Positions 51,597 to 60,918 of a DNA stretch of 64,000 bases are shown in pieces. The first letter of the stretch is position 1, and each line of letters begins with the position of its first letter. A model generated the notes under the pieces. It worked only from the letters and a program-made list of their open reading frames with translations, made no database searches and was not told the DNA's origin. The stretch is from an uncultured Lachnospiraceae bacterium (GTDB lineage: Bacteria > Bacillota > Clostridia > Lachnospirales > Lachnospiraceae), in contig CAMOWK010000010.1 of NCBI GenBank assembly GCA_946628415.1, positions 1-64,000 of the forward strand, in the 5' to 3' direction. A program made the position numbers and the translations under genes.

Positions 51597-52861
51597 TATT
51601 CTCCACCTTCTCCCTCTTTGGTTTTAATTATAACTGTAGCTCCGGTATTCATATTAACAGTATAATCATCTCCAATGTCGTAACCGATGACAACTTCATG
51701 GCTTCCGACACCAAGGCCTTCAACGTCAAGGAAGAGATTAAGCTTCGATACATCAACATCGTTCATAAGTTCTTCCGTTGCGGAAACTGTAAGCCTCAGA
51801 TTAGCAGGAATAACAACTCTGTATTCCATATTATCATCAGCATTCTTTAATGTCAGATCCGCTGTAGTGACATTTATAACCTTCTGGACGATTTTTTCTA
51901 TACCTATCTTAATGGCAATCTGCGAATCATTTTCATCGGCAAGAAGAACTCCTTCCGGAAGATAATTCGCCACATCAACATTCGTCTCATAATCAGAATT
52001 AAGACCCGATACGGAAATGTTCTTTATATCGATTGATTCTATCTTATCAAGTGTCTCTGTATCTCCCGCGATTTCAACCTTATCAGGATTATAGGTTATA
52101 TCTTTCAGAGTATAACCGTCAGCCACAATTCCCATGGTCGTTACATTTACAGGCACAGACTTTATAGGATATACTTCCACTTTTACATTTACACTTTCAT
52201 CACTGAGGGTTATCTGATTCTCATGAATTGCATTTCCGCTGCTGTCAAGACAAACCAGCTCTGCAGTCGTCTCAAATGACTCGTTCATATTCTGAACGCT
52301 TACTATAGCTCTTACTGTCTCTATCTTATCTATAATAGATTCAGGTCCTGTTACAGTTACAAGGTTAGGCGTTGCAACCATATTGCCGAGAGCATAACCC
52401 CTCATAACATCACCTTCAGGATATATCGTTATGGAGAGATTTGTATCTGACATAGGTTCAATGCTGAGACTCACGAACTCATTAAGATAGGTAATAGATA
52501 TCGCATTTCCAACCTTACTGCTGACAGCTTTTACATTTATCCTTGCAGTATTTGTAAGAGAAAGCTTTGACAGGTCTGCAGTTGCCACGAAGTCATCACT
52601 GGTCAGATCGTCAACTACACTTCTTTCACCTCTTACAATAATATCAACTGTATCACCTTCAGTAATAGCATAGAGGTTTCCGGTCTCTTCTATCACCTCA
52701 CCGTTTAAGGTTTCAACAGGTATACCCGTTATAGTCTTTGTAACAACATAATTATCGACATGGATTACCACAAACCATAAGATCACCGCAAAGATAAATG
52801 CAAGTATCTTAAGTCTGAAGTTCTTTACAACCCATCTGTCTAAGAATTCTTTAAAGCTCAT
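51596..52861 (-). CDS. cdaR: CdaR, YbbR-domain regulator of the diadenylate cyclase
   Basis: A 421-residue protein with one N-terminal membrane helix (about 17-37) and four YbbR repeats in the extracytoplasmic part (each with a GYxxxxxxxxPxxVxVxGPxxxxxxI-type pattern, for example GYALGNMVATPNLVTVTGPESIIDKI and GYTLKDITYNPDKVEIAGDTETLDKI). CdaR is the partner of CdaA. Its start overlaps the end of cdaA by 4 nt (ATGA). In many Firmicutes glmM follows; here a sirtuin and murC follow instead. Confidence 0.93.
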   Translation of the reverse strand: MSFKEFLDRWVVKNFRLKILAFIFAVILWFVVIHVDNYVVTKTITGIPVETLNGEVIEETGNLYAITEGDTVDIIVRGERSVVDDLTSDDFVATADLSKLSLTNTARINVKAVSSKVGNAISITYLNEFVSLSIEPMSDTNLSITIYPEGDVMRGYALGNMVATPNLVTVTGPESIIDKIETVRAIVSVQNMNESFETTAELVCLDSSGNAIHENQITLSDESVNVKVEVYPIKSVPVNVTTMGIVADGYTLKDITYNPDKVEIAGDTETLDKIESIDIKNISVSGLNSDYETNVDVANYLPEGVLLADENDSQIAIKIGIEKIVQKVINVTTADLTLKNADDNMEYRVVIPANLRLTVSATEELMNDVDVSKLNLFLDVEGLGVGSHEVVIGYDIGDDYTVNMNTGATVIIKTKEGEGGE

Positions 52862-53721
52862 TTCACTTTGCCTCCCTTCTTAGACTTTTTCTTATGTCTT
52901 TCCTTGGCAGGCTTAGGCTGAAGTTCTTCTAAATAATCTCTTAAACTCTTCTCAGAAAGGTTACGATAGATATTCCCTTTCTTAGCCACTGATATAGAAC
53001 CCGTCTCCTCAGATACAATAATGGTAAGACTATCAGATACTTCGCTTATCCCAAGTCCTGCTCTGTGCCTTGTTCCGAGTTCCTTTGTAAGGTCATTTCT
53101 ATCTGTCAGAGGAAGATAGCAGGTTGCCGCTACAACTCTGTTATCTCTTATGATGACAGCGCCGTCATGAAGCGGCGTGTTCTTTTCAAATATATTTACA
53201 AGAAGCTGAGATGAAAGAGCGGCATCAACATTAATACCCGTACTCTCATACTCACCCAAGGGGGTATCACCTTCTATAACGATAAGCGCCCCGATCTTGC
53301 TCCTGCTCATATCTACAGATGCTTTAACAAGCTCAAATATACTTTTATCACTAAGTCCGGGAAGCCCATCATTTTTCCCGAATGACCTGATATTCATAAT
53401 AAAATTCTTACGTCCCAGTTCATCAAGGGCGCGACGTAGTTCAGGCTGAAAAAGTATTATTATGGCAATAATACCGATACTGAACAAATTTCTGGTAATA
53501 AAGAGAATTGTATTAAGCTTAAGGGCATATGCCGCAATCATAGCAAAAAGCAGCACAAGAATACCCTTAAGAAGCGTCCACGCTCTGGTCTTTTTGATCC
53601 ATACAAGTAATTCATAAATAATAACTGTAACGATCAGGACATCAAGGACATCAGCCACTCCGATTTTAGGGAGATAAAACCAGTCAAAATATGAACTTAA
53701 AAAATGAAGTATCTTGTCCAA
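52858..53721 (-). CDS. cdaA: Membrane diadenylate cyclase
   Basis: A 287-residue protein: three N-terminal membrane helices (about 25-40, 52-67 and 78-92) and a DAC domain with the diagnostic LHDGAVII (DGA at 186-188) and GTRHRAGLG (RHR at 218-220). It makes c-di-AMP from two ATP, a messenger for potassium, osmolyte and cell wall homeostasis. The basic C-terminus (KKKSKKGGK) is unstructured. Overlaps cdaR by 4 nt. Confidence 0.96.
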   Translation of the reverse strand: MDKILHFLSSYFDWFYLPKIGVADVLDVLIVTVIIYELLVWIKKTRAWTLLKGILVLLFAMIAAYALKLNTILFITRNLFSIGIIAIIILFQPELRRALDELGRKNFIMNIRSFGKNDGLPGLSDKSIFELVKASVDMSRSKIGALIVIEGDTPLGEYESTGINVDAALSSQLLVNIFEKNTPLHDGAVIIRDNRVVAATCYLPLTDRNDLTKELGTRHRAGLGISEVSDSLTIIVSEETGSISVAKKGNIYRNLSEKSLRDYLEELQPKPAKERHKKKSKKGGKVK

Positions 53722-53746
53722 ATTTTTAAACCCCTAGATTAATTAC

Positions 53747-54991
53747 CTATTTAGAACCATCTTTTCCGCTTCCCTGCGGTCTTCCGCTTTCTCTTCTTCC
53801 TGCCGGTCTTCCGCTTTCTCTTCTTCCTGCCGGTCTTCCGCTTCCCTGCGACCTTCCGCCTTTGTTTTTAGCCGGAGCCTCTCTTCTTGATGACGCTTTG
53901 TCGTAAGCTTCATCAGCTCCCGGTGCTTCGCCCGGAAATTCTACTCTTTTTTTCCTTTCAGGCGCTTTGTCCGCTACTGACTCGCCTTCATTCTCTGAAC
54001 TTTTTTCAGGGCGTTCAGATGTTCTTTCTCTGCCAGGTTCCATAGGGCGTCTCTCTGACGGCTTTTTCCTCATCAGTCTCTTCGGAGAATTATGCTTCTT
54101 CTTCTCCGGATCAATCTTAGGAACCGCTTTTACATAGTAATAATAATCATCATCCTCAAACTGAACATTTTCAGTATGCTTATAATCAAGTATACCTCTG
54201 AATACCTGAATAATAGCAGCAAGGATAAGTCCGAAGAATGTTCCCATTATAACTGTCGGAACATTTGCTTCAATCTTAAATGCACTTGCAACCACAACAC
54301 TCGCACCGATATTACATAAAGCACCTGCAAGTATTGCAACATATGCAGAATAGTTAAATGAAAGCTTTCTGATTATATGTACCAGTATTATGGTTATGGC
54401 AAATACTATAGCCATAAGTATCATTTCTTTGTTTTTAAGTACATTTTCAATTATATACTTAAATACCTCAACACCTTCAGGTGCTGTAAGACTTTTATTC
54501 ATTTTGTCAAGTTCTGCTACTGCAAGTGAAAAATGATATATAAGAAGTCCGAAAGCAGCCGGAAGTGCGCCGCCTATTCCGGCAACCATTCCGACAACGA
54601 GCGGTATGAGATACTGAACACCGCACATGCAGCATATCATCGAAAGCAGTATCACATATCCGAATGTCGGGAAAAATCTTATGTACATACAGTACATTGC
54701 AATATAAATCACAAGGAACATTATCGCAGCTTCAAGGGAAACCTCATATACATTCATGGTAAATATAATGCCCACAACGAAGAACATGAACTTATCATTG
54801 AATACCGCAAATATAACCGATAAAAGGAAAATGACCGGAATCTGTGAGAAAAGTTCCGAATATCCAAACAGTCTGTCTATTGAGTAGAAACACAGAAAGC
54901 ACCAGATAAACTTAAGTATCGGCGTAACAATCTCATCATATTCTCTTATGGCGTCTCTTATACGATTTCGTATTTTCAGCAAGCTTTTCAT
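53747..54991 (-). CDS. Polytopic membrane protein with Arg/Gly-rich C-terminal tail
   Basis: A 414-residue protein with about eight membrane helices in residues 20-285 and a hydrophilic tail of about 130 residues rich in Arg, Glu, Lys, Gly and Pro. The tail ends in a nine-residue repeat GRPAGRRES present twice plus partial copies. I do not recognise the membrane domain. It is located immediately before cdaA and overlaps the preceding membrane protein gene by 4 nt, so it may work with the envelope or c-di-AMP genes. The polybasic tail could bind nucleic acid or the membrane surface. Confidence 0.75.
   Translation of the reverse strand: MKSLLKIRNRIRDAIREYDEIVTPILKFIWCFLCFYSIDRLFGYSELFSQIPVIFLLSVIFAVFNDKFMFFVVGIIFTMNVYEVSLEAAIMFLVIYIAMYCMYIRFFPTFGYVILLSMICCMCGVQYLIPLVVGMVAGIGGALPAAFGLLIYHFSLAVAELDKMNKSLTAPEGVEVFKYIIENVLKNKEMILMAIVFAITIILVHIIRKLSFNYSAYVAILAGALCNIGASVVVASAFKIEANVPTVIMGTFFGLILAAIIQVFRGILDYKHTENVQFEDDDYYYYVKAVPKIDPEKKKHNSPKRLMRKKPSERRPMEPGRERTSERPEKSSENEGESVADKAPERKKRVEFPGEAPGADEAYDKASSRREAPAKNKGGRSQGSGRPAGRRESGRPAGRRESGRPQGSGKDGSK
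53778..53850. repeat. 27-bp coding minisatellite
   Basis: The unit starting GGTCTTCCGCTTTCTCTTCT occurs at 53778 and 53805 and is partly repeated at 53832, with exact 27-bp steps. It encodes the GRPAGRRES repeats at the C-terminus of the membrane protein and keeps the frame, so copy number may vary between strains. Confidence 0.88.
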
Positions 54992-55455
54992 TTCTTATTA
55001 ACCTCTCCCATATCTATTCTGTCACCAAAGGTATCTTCTCTCACGGTACCTCTGTTATCAAGCATCTCTTCCTGCTCCAGATAGTTATAAAGCCTTGTAA
55101 GATTCTTGTTATATGCAAGTATATCTTTACGTGCAAGCATGAAACGCACGGAATATACTATAAATCCCATTATCAGGAATACCAGACAGAAAATGATATA
55201 CCATTTCATAAGATGTCCGATAATGCCGAAATAGTCTTCCAAATTCATTTCCACAAGAATGTTGTCAAAGTTAATGAAAACATATGCTCCGACTACCACG
55301 AAGAAACAGAACGTCGATGAAAGTAAGGTTGTAAGACAATGATATTTAACATAGTCCTTCATAAAATACTTACTCATTTGAAGCTCTCTGTCTTCTTCTT
55401 TCTTTTCAAATATGGCTATATTTGTCATAAGCCTGACTTTTTGTTCGTCAATCAT
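54988..55455 (-). CDS. Two-helix membrane protein
   Basis: A 155-residue protein with two membrane helices (about residues 37-62 and 83-108), a cytoplasmic N-terminus (KVRLMTNIAIFEKKEEDRE) and a hydrophilic C-terminus. No recognised domain. Its start overlaps the hydrogenase gene by 4 nt and its end overlaps the next membrane protein by 4 nt, so the three are translationally coupled. Confidence 0.75.
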   Translation of the reverse strand: MIDEQKVRLMTNIAIFEKKEEDRELQMSKYFMKDYVKYHCLTTLLSSTFCFFVVVGAYVFINFDNILVEMNLEDYFGIIGHLMKWYIIFCLVFLIMGFIVYSVRFMLARKDILAYNKNLTRLYNYLEQEEMLDNRGTVREDTFGDRIDMGEVNKK

Positions 55456-56972
55456 TGATTGTCCCCTTTAGTATCCAGAACTGCGAGTACGTCCTCATCC
55501 ATGTGACCGTCTCTGTACATAGAGAAAGTATCCATAGGATAGTTCTTTAGATTTTCTATTATTCCCCTGCTATCTGCCGTATCAAGCAGATGGTTACGGG
55601 ATTTAATTATCTCATTTTCAGCCATGTGTTTTGACGGTCCGCCGACACAGCCGCCCGGGCACATCATACCCTCAACAAAGTCTTCCGGAAGCCTTCCGGC
55701 TTTAAGAAGGAGAAGTGCAGTTTTACACTCCTGACCTCCGGCACATTTTCTGACCGAAATGTCCTTTGTATCAAAGCCTCTTTCTTCCATGCATTCTTTA
55801 ACAGCATTTGCAACGCCGCCGCTTCCCGCAAACTTCTTGCCCCATACAGACGCTTCCTGATACTCATTTTCTACAGGAAGAAGCTGGGTATCTCTTGAAC
55901 GAAGAAGTGCTCTGAATTCTCCGTAAGTCATAACAAAGTCTGCATTTCCCATAAGGCTTTCATCCTGAGACTCAGCCTTCTTGGCTATACACGGGCCAAC
56001 AAAAACAGTGACACAGCCCGGGTATTTTGCTTTAAGATATCTCGATATCGCACACATAGGCGAGATAGTTTCTGATTTATTATTCTTATACTGCTCCGGA
56101 AATTCCTTTCGCATCATATTAATGAATGCCGGACAGCATGAAGTGGTTACTTTCTTCCCTTCATGAAGTGCCTCTATCCACTCAAGCGACTCATAGGCAG
56201 CTGTCATATCTCCGCCCAGTCCGACCTCGACCATATCATAGAAGCCCATACGAATAAGAGCATCTCTGATACTCGCCATGGAAATATCCTGTCCAAACTG
56301 TCCCTCCGTTGCCGGAGCGCACATGGCGATGACTTTCTTTCCTGCACGTATAGCATTAATAATGTCAACAAGGTATGACTTTGATGATATAGCTCCAAAC
56401 GGACATGAATGAATGCAGTGTCCGCACTGAACACATTTATATTCATCTATTATACACAGTCCGTCATCATTATATGTGATAGCACCTGTCGGGCATGCCT
56501 TTTTACAAGGTCTCTCAAGATGTGCTATAGCATTATAAGGACAGGCAGCGGCACATTTACCGCACTCCTTACACTTTGACGGATCTATATGGGTTCTGTC
56601 TCTTCCAACCGAAATCGCACCAAAAGGGCATGAATTAACACATGCCTTTCCCATACAGTTTCTGCAGTTATCGGTAACAACATAAGACGATATAGGACAT
56701 TCATCACATGCAGGATCAAGAACCTGAATTATATTCTTGGATTCTGCTTTTTCAGGTGTAGGATTCTTACCAAGGGAAAGCTTTATCCTCTGTCTTACGA
56801 GTTCTCTTTCTTTGTATATACAGCATCTATATGTTGCCTTTGGACCCGGTATCAGTTTATAAACCAGTTCGTCCTCATAATCATCTTCAAGCTTACCTGC
56901 CCAGGCAAGTCTTGCAACTTCTTCAATTATCTTATGTCGGAAACTGGCAATTCCTTCGTCATTGGTAACCAT
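55452..56972 (-). CDS. [FeFe]-hydrogenase, group B-like, with ferredoxin domains
   Basis: A 506-residue protein. Residues about 85-200 carry several 4Fe-4S motifs (CRNCMGKACVNSCP, CKECGKCAAACP, CVQCGHCIHSCP). The H-cluster domain follows: L1 TSCCPAFINM near 277, L2 VGPCIAKKAE near 325, and L3 MMCPGGCVGGP near 437-446. The four cluster-binding Cys are present. The differences from the classical TSCCPxW/MPCxxKxxE motifs (Phe for Trp, GPC for MPC) match the group B monomeric hydrogenases of gut Clostridia. It should exchange electrons between ferredoxin and H2, or act as a sensor. AGGAGG lies upstream. No maturases (HydE/F/G) are in the window. Confidence 0.9.
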   Translation of the reverse strand: MVTNDEGIASFRHKIIEEVARLAWAGKLEDDYEDELVYKLIPGPKATYRCCIYKERELVRQRIKLSLGKNPTPEKAESKNIIQVLDPACDECPISSYVVTDNCRNCMGKACVNSCPFGAISVGRDRTHIDPSKCKECGKCAAACPYNAIAHLERPCKKACPTGAITYNDDGLCIIDEYKCVQCGHCIHSCPFGAISSKSYLVDIINAIRAGKKVIAMCAPATEGQFGQDISMASIRDALIRMGFYDMVEVGLGGDMTAAYESLEWIEALHEGKKVTTSCCPAFINMMRKEFPEQYKNNKSETISPMCAISRYLKAKYPGCVTVFVGPCIAKKAESQDESLMGNADFVMTYGEFRALLRSRDTQLLPVENEYQEASVWGKKFAGSGGVANAVKECMEERGFDTKDISVRKCAGGQECKTALLLLKAGRLPEDFVEGMMCPGGCVGGPSKHMAENEIIKSRNHLLDTADSRGIIENLKNYPMDTFSMYRDGHMDEDVLAVLDTKGDNQ

Positions 56973-57013
56973 ATCTGCCTCCTAATCATACGTAGTAACA
57001 TTCTATCACAATA

Positions 57014-57637
57014 TTACTTTACATAAAAGACTAAATTTCCCTCATCTTCGGCTATGTGAGAAACTATGATCATTATCCTGTCAGCTGCCATTTCATGAAT
57101 CAGGTCTCTGCAGGCTTTTATACTTTCCTCATCCATTCCGGTAAACGGTTCATCAAGAAAAACAGCTCCACTCTTATGCATAAGAGCTCTTATCAGAGAA
57201 ACCTTCCTCTTCATACCACCTGACAGTTCTTCCACCTTTTTGGATATCGCGTCTTTGGGGAGCACTTTAAGAAGTTTCTCTTCTATCTCATGCTCTGGTG
57301 TGTCAGGGCAGCACGCTTTTATATTTACAAGCGGAGTCCTGTCCAAAAAGAGTCTGTCCTCCTGAAACATGTAGCTTATATCGGGGAGCCTTCCCGGAAG
57401 CCCCCTGAGTGTACAGTCCTTATCTATCTTAATCTCATTACCGCTATCTTCAGTATATATAACGCTGCCCCTATCCGGGAGAAGCAGTCCTGACATTATT
57501 CTAAGAAGCGTTGTCTTTCCTTTTCCTGAGTCACCTTTCAGCCTGTATATATTTCCTGATTCAAATGACATGGAAATATCTGACAGGACTTCTTTTTCAT
57601 CAAAAGCTTTATATACATTTTTAACATCTATCTTCAT
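57014..57637 (-). CDS. NitT/TauT-type ABC importer, ATPase
   Basis: A 207-residue ATPase with Walker A GDSGKGKTTLLR, signature LSGGMKRKVSLIRAL and Walker B AVFLDEPFTGMDEE. It is shorter than typical SsuB/TauB proteins (about 250). It lies next to its permease with no gap. The substrate is unknown; the family transports nitrate, sulfonates, pyrimidine thiamine precursors and similar small molecules. Confidence 0.88.
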   Translation of the reverse strand: MKIDVKNVYKAFDEKEVLSDISMSFESGNIYRLKGDSGKGKTTLLRIMSGLLLPDRGSVIYTEDSGNEIKIDKDCTLRGLPGRLPDISYMFQEDRLFLDRTPLVNIKACCPDTPEHEIEEKLLKVLPKDAISKKVEELSGGMKRKVSLIRALMHKSGAVFLDEPFTGMDEESIKACRDLIHEMAADRIMIIVSHIAEDEGNLVFYVK

Positions 57638-58366
57638 CTATGCCACCTGTCCCAGCTTTCTGAATAAATATATAAACAGTTTCTCGAAAAGAGCTGAAAC
57701 GAGAACCACAACTATTGTCCATGAAAAGAGTCCAGCGGTATCCAGATATATCTTTGAGATATAAACGGAATTTCCTATGGTTTCCTGAGCCTGTCCTATT
57801 ACCTCGGCAGCAACTCCGCTCTTCCACGCCATTCCGATTGCTGTTTCAAAAGCCGCAAGAAGAAAGGGATGCATTTTCGGAAATATAATGTATTTAAACC
57901 TCGGAAAACGTTTCATTTTATATACATCTGCCATTTCAAGCATATCCGCAGGAAGATTCCCCAGTCCTTTCTCAGTATTAAGAAAAAGAACCGGTGTAAC
58001 TATCATCATGGATATGAAAAATGAAACGTAAGCGCTTCCGAACCAGACCAGAAGTATTACCACAAAGCATGCAACGGGAACGGTTTTAAGAAGCGTTATA
58101 AGAGGTCTTATAAAATCACCGAAGGTTTTAAATCTTCCCGATATCACAGCCAGTGATATACCTGCCACGCTTCCGGCAAGAAAGCCTGCGGTGATACAGA
58201 GAAATGACCTGAGAATACTAACATAAAAAGACACTTTCCCCAGTGAATCTGCCAGGGAAAGCATCGTACTAATCGGTCCAGCCATGAGTATAACATTGTC
58301 GATAAGTCTGGCAGCGGCTTCCCAGATGAGAAGCCACACCAGAAGTATGATAATCTTTTTTTTCAT
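57638..58366 (-). CDS. NitT/TauT-type ABC importer, permease
   Basis: A 242-residue permease with about six membrane helices and the binding-protein-dependent transport signature in the EAA loop region (EMADVYKMKRFPRFKYIIFPKMHPFLLAAFETAIGMAWKSGVAAEVIG). Length and pattern match SsuC/TauC-type proteins. Directly abuts both neighbours, so the three importer genes form one unit. Confidence 0.9.
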   Translation of the reverse strand: MKKKIIILLVWLLIWEAAARLIDNVILMAGPISTMLSLADSLGKVSFYVSILRSFLCITAGFLAGSVAGISLAVISGRFKTFGDFIRPLITLLKTVPVACFVVILLVWFGSAYVSFFISMMIVTPVLFLNTEKGLGNLPADMLEMADVYKMKRFPRFKYIIFPKMHPFLLAAFETAIGMAWKSGVAAEVIGQAQETIGNSVYISKIYLDTAGLFSWTIVVVLVSALFEKLFIYLFRKLGQVA

Positions 58367-59491
58367 TTATTCTTCCGTAACAATATAATAGAAATCATCC
58401 GAAGGGATTTTTCCGCCGATTGATTCAGGATTAAAGCTGTTTAAGATATCAAGGTATCCTGAAAGACCTTTCTTCATTTCTTCACCGTCTATATAAGTTA
58501 TATTACAAAGAGGTATTGCCTTTTCTGCTACGGGAGCTTTTTCAATGATTCCGTATTTTGCAACAAGAGCTCCGGTGCCTGACGGATCACTATTTGCCGT
58601 TTCCGCGCTTTCTTTTTCCTCTTCCATAAACTTCTTAACTTTATCAGCATTTTCCTTGGCAAAATCACTTCTTACAACAGTAACACCTGTTACCATCTGT
58701 GCAGATGTCATATTTCTCCACTCATCTGATAAAGAAAATGCCTGTCGAAGATTTTCATTCTGCATAAGAGCAACTGTTGCGAACGGCTGAGGAAGTATTC
58801 CTATCAATTCAGGATCTTTTGCAAGTGCTGCAGCAACCTCTGTCGCCTCTGATTTATATTCTATTGTACAGTCTGTAATTCCGTATGCATTAAGAAGATA
58901 TTTAGTAACGTATTCAGGAGTATTACCCTGTCCCGTCATAACTACCGTTTTTCCGGAAAGGCTGTAAACTCTCTTTATATCCTTATTCCCTGTTACGCAG
59001 TAAAGAACTCCGAGTGTATTGAGATTAAGTACCTGTACTTTTCCCTTTGATTTATTATAAAGAACGCTTGCTACATTTGCCGGAATAAACGCTACATCAA
59101 GTTCTCCCTTAAGAAGCTTTGCTGTGATAACCGAAGCATCACTTGATACTTCAAACGAATACTTCTGTCCGGCTTCTCCCTTTTCACATTTATCCATGAG
59201 ATTAACAAGTCCCATTGTTGTAGGTCCTTTAAGAGAACCAATTCTTACATCTGCCGAATCATCTCCTACAAGAAGGCTTTCAGGAGCCGCTGCCTCATTT
59301 GCATCCCCTTTAGTTCCTTCACTTGCCTCTGCATCCTCTCTCGTTGCAACTTCTGCATCACCAACTGTCCCCGCCTCTGTCACAGTTTCGGTTGTTATGT
59401 TTTCAGTCGTTACAGGTGCAGCGGATGTACAAGCGGAAAACACAAGTAACATGGATAATAAAAGTGATAATAATGCAAGTTTCTTTTTCAT
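58367..59491 (-). CDS. NitT/TauT-type substrate-binding lipoprotein
   Basis: A 374-residue lipoprotein: signal peptide with lipobox VFSACTS (Cys about 21), a Thr/Glu/Ala-rich linker to about residue 75, then an NMT1/SsuA-like binding domain (VRIGSLKGPTTMGLVNLMDK, LKGELDVAFIPANVAS, SLSGKTVVMTGQGNTPEYVTKYLL). The Gly-Pro-Thr-Thr-Met start of the domain is common in clostridial members of unknown specificity. It leads the importer genes located just before the hydrogenase. Confidence 0.9.
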   Translation of the reverse strand: MKKKLALLSLLLSMLLVFSACTSAAPVTTENITTETVTEAGTVGDAEVATREDAEASEGTKGDANEAAAPESLLVGDDSADVRIGSLKGPTTMGLVNLMDKCEKGEAGQKYSFEVSSDASVITAKLLKGELDVAFIPANVASVLYNKSKGKVQVLNLNTLGVLYCVTGNKDIKRVYSLSGKTVVMTGQGNTPEYVTKYLLNAYGITDCTIEYKSEATEVAAALAKDPELIGILPQPFATVALMQNENLRQAFSLSDEWRNMTSAQMVTGVTVVRSDFAKENADKVKKFMEEEKESAETANSDPSGTGALVAKYGIIEKAPVAEKAIPLCNITYIDGEEMKKGLSGYLDILNSFNPESIGGKIPSDDFYYIVTEE

Positions 59492-59521
59492 TGTCTTACC
59501 CTTCTTTTATGTTTTTAGTTT

Positions 59522-60478
59522 TTATAATAATTTAAGTTTTTTGGTGCAGCACTCGATATGGATATTGCTGACATCTCCGTAATATTCCCCATCTACGTGA
59601 AGAACTGTAGGTTTGCCAAGCTTAATATCTATATTCTTTGCATCTTCAAAGTGAAACCCTTTAAGACTCCTGTGCTTTCCTGCAACAAGCTTAGGAAGTT
59701 TAAAAAACGCCCCAATTTTGCTTACACCGTCTGTTGCAAGAACCGAAAGCTTTCCGTCATTCGGAAGCGCGTCCGGTCTCATCGGCACATTTCCGCCCTC
59801 TGCAGGAAGATTCATTGCCGCAAGGAAAATGAGCTTTTCGTAGTTTTCGGTCATCTTGCCGTTACTGCTTTCGTCTACGTCCGGCTCATCGTCATCCATT
59901 GTATATTTCACTTCAGCATTTATATATCTCATTGTAAACAGATTCACAACAGTAAGAATGACATAAGTAAGTGACCCTACTCCAAGCTTATTAAGGAAAC
60001 GCTTAAGCTTGCTTGTAAGAGCCTTCTTGCATACTATGGCATCAAGCCCTACTCCACAGCTTATTCCAAAGTATCTCGGTCTTCTGCCATCAGCAGAGAC
60101 ACGGCCTACATCTATATAGAGATCATCCCTTGGATCAAGTATCCTTTTCACCGCTTCTTCGGTATCCCTTGGTATACCCAGCCCGTTTATAAAGTCATTT
60201 GCGGAGCCCGTTGCAATAACGCCGAGTGATACCTTATTAAAATCAGTGATTCCGTTAAGTACTTCATTAACTGTTCCGTCACCGCCGACAACTATAAGCT
60301 TTATCTCATCATCCGGAAGCTTTGAAATATTCTTTGCAAGTACGGTTGCATGTTTCTCGTATTTGGTAAGAAATGCCTTATACTCAATTTTGTTATTCCT
60401 GAGAAGTGTTCTTACCTTATGCCATGTAGCAGCTGCCCTTCCGCCTCCGCCTGTTCTGTTGACTATAAAATAATACAT
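59522..60478 (-). CDS. Diacylglycerol kinase family lipid kinase
   Basis: A 318-residue protein of the DagK/YegS/BmrU family: NRTGGGGRAAATWHKV at the N-terminus, the nucleotide-binding VVGGDGTVNEVLNGI, LGVIATGSANDFINGLGIP, and ISCGVGLDAIV. It phosphorylates diacylglycerol or a related lipid, recycling it into phosphatidic acid. It follows the Fur-like gene by 21 nt. Confidence 0.93.
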   Translation of the reverse strand: MYYFIVNRTGGGGRAAATWHKVRTLLRNNKIEYKAFLTKYEKHATVLAKNISKLPDDEIKLIVVGGDGTVNEVLNGITDFNKVSLGVIATGSANDFINGLGIPRDTEEAVKRILDPRDDLYIDVGRVSADGRRPRYFGISCGVGLDAIVCKKALTSKLKRFLNKLGVGSLTYVILTVVNLFTMRYINAEVKYTMDDDEPDVDESSNGKMTENYEKLIFLAAMNLPAEGGNVPMRPDALPNDGKLSVLATDGVSKIGAFFKLPKLVAGKHRSLKGFHFEDAKNIDIKLGKPTVLHVDGEYYGDVSNIHIECCTKKLKLL

Positions 60479-60499
60479 CTTTTTCCTCCTAAACCTACG

Positions 60500-60901
60500 C
60501 TAATTTCCGGACTCCCTAAGCACATGCTTAATATCCTGATTGTCTATATAACCGCATGCCTTAAGTCCTTCCCGAAGTATCTCCTGCCATTTTTCCTCCG
60601 ACAGATCGACAGTCGTATTATCAGAAAGCCTCACCATGCATTTCTCGCATTTGGAAATGTCTTCCGAGCCGTTTATCTTATACATACTGCTTCTGTCAAT
60701 AGCTCCGATTTCTTCAAGAGTGTTCATCATCCTGTAGACAGTTGCGAATCCTATGGAGTCATTTTCTTCAGCAACCTTATAATAAATGTCCTTTGCGCAG
60801 GTAAACTTACCTTCAAGTATTGTATCAAGTATTAGCAGTCTTTGTTTGGTAATCCTGCAGCCACTGTCTTTAAGCTTTTCGATTATCTCATCTCTCTGCA
60901 T
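60500..60901 (-). CDS. Divergent Fur-family regulator
   Basis: A 133-residue protein with the Fur winged helix: GCRITKQRLLILDTIL, then TCAKDIYYKVAEENDSIGFATVYRMMNTLEEIGAI. The dimerisation/metal part is atypical: the HHHHxxC element is replaced by DISKCEKCMVRLSDN, with a CxxC but no His cluster, and only one further Cys (ACGYIDNQDIKHVL). It may bind a structural zinc but lacks the regulatory metal site of Fur/PerR/Zur. It lies in a row with an SbcCD-like pair and a lipid kinase. Confidence 0.85.
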   Translation of the reverse strand: MQRDEIIEKLKDSGCRITKQRLLILDTILEGKFTCAKDIYYKVAEENDSIGFATVYRMMNTLEEIGAIDRSSMYKINGSEDISKCEKCMVRLSDNTTVDLSEEKWQEILREGLKACGYIDNQDIKHVLRESGN

Positions 60902-60918
60902 AAAACTATCTCCCTAAT

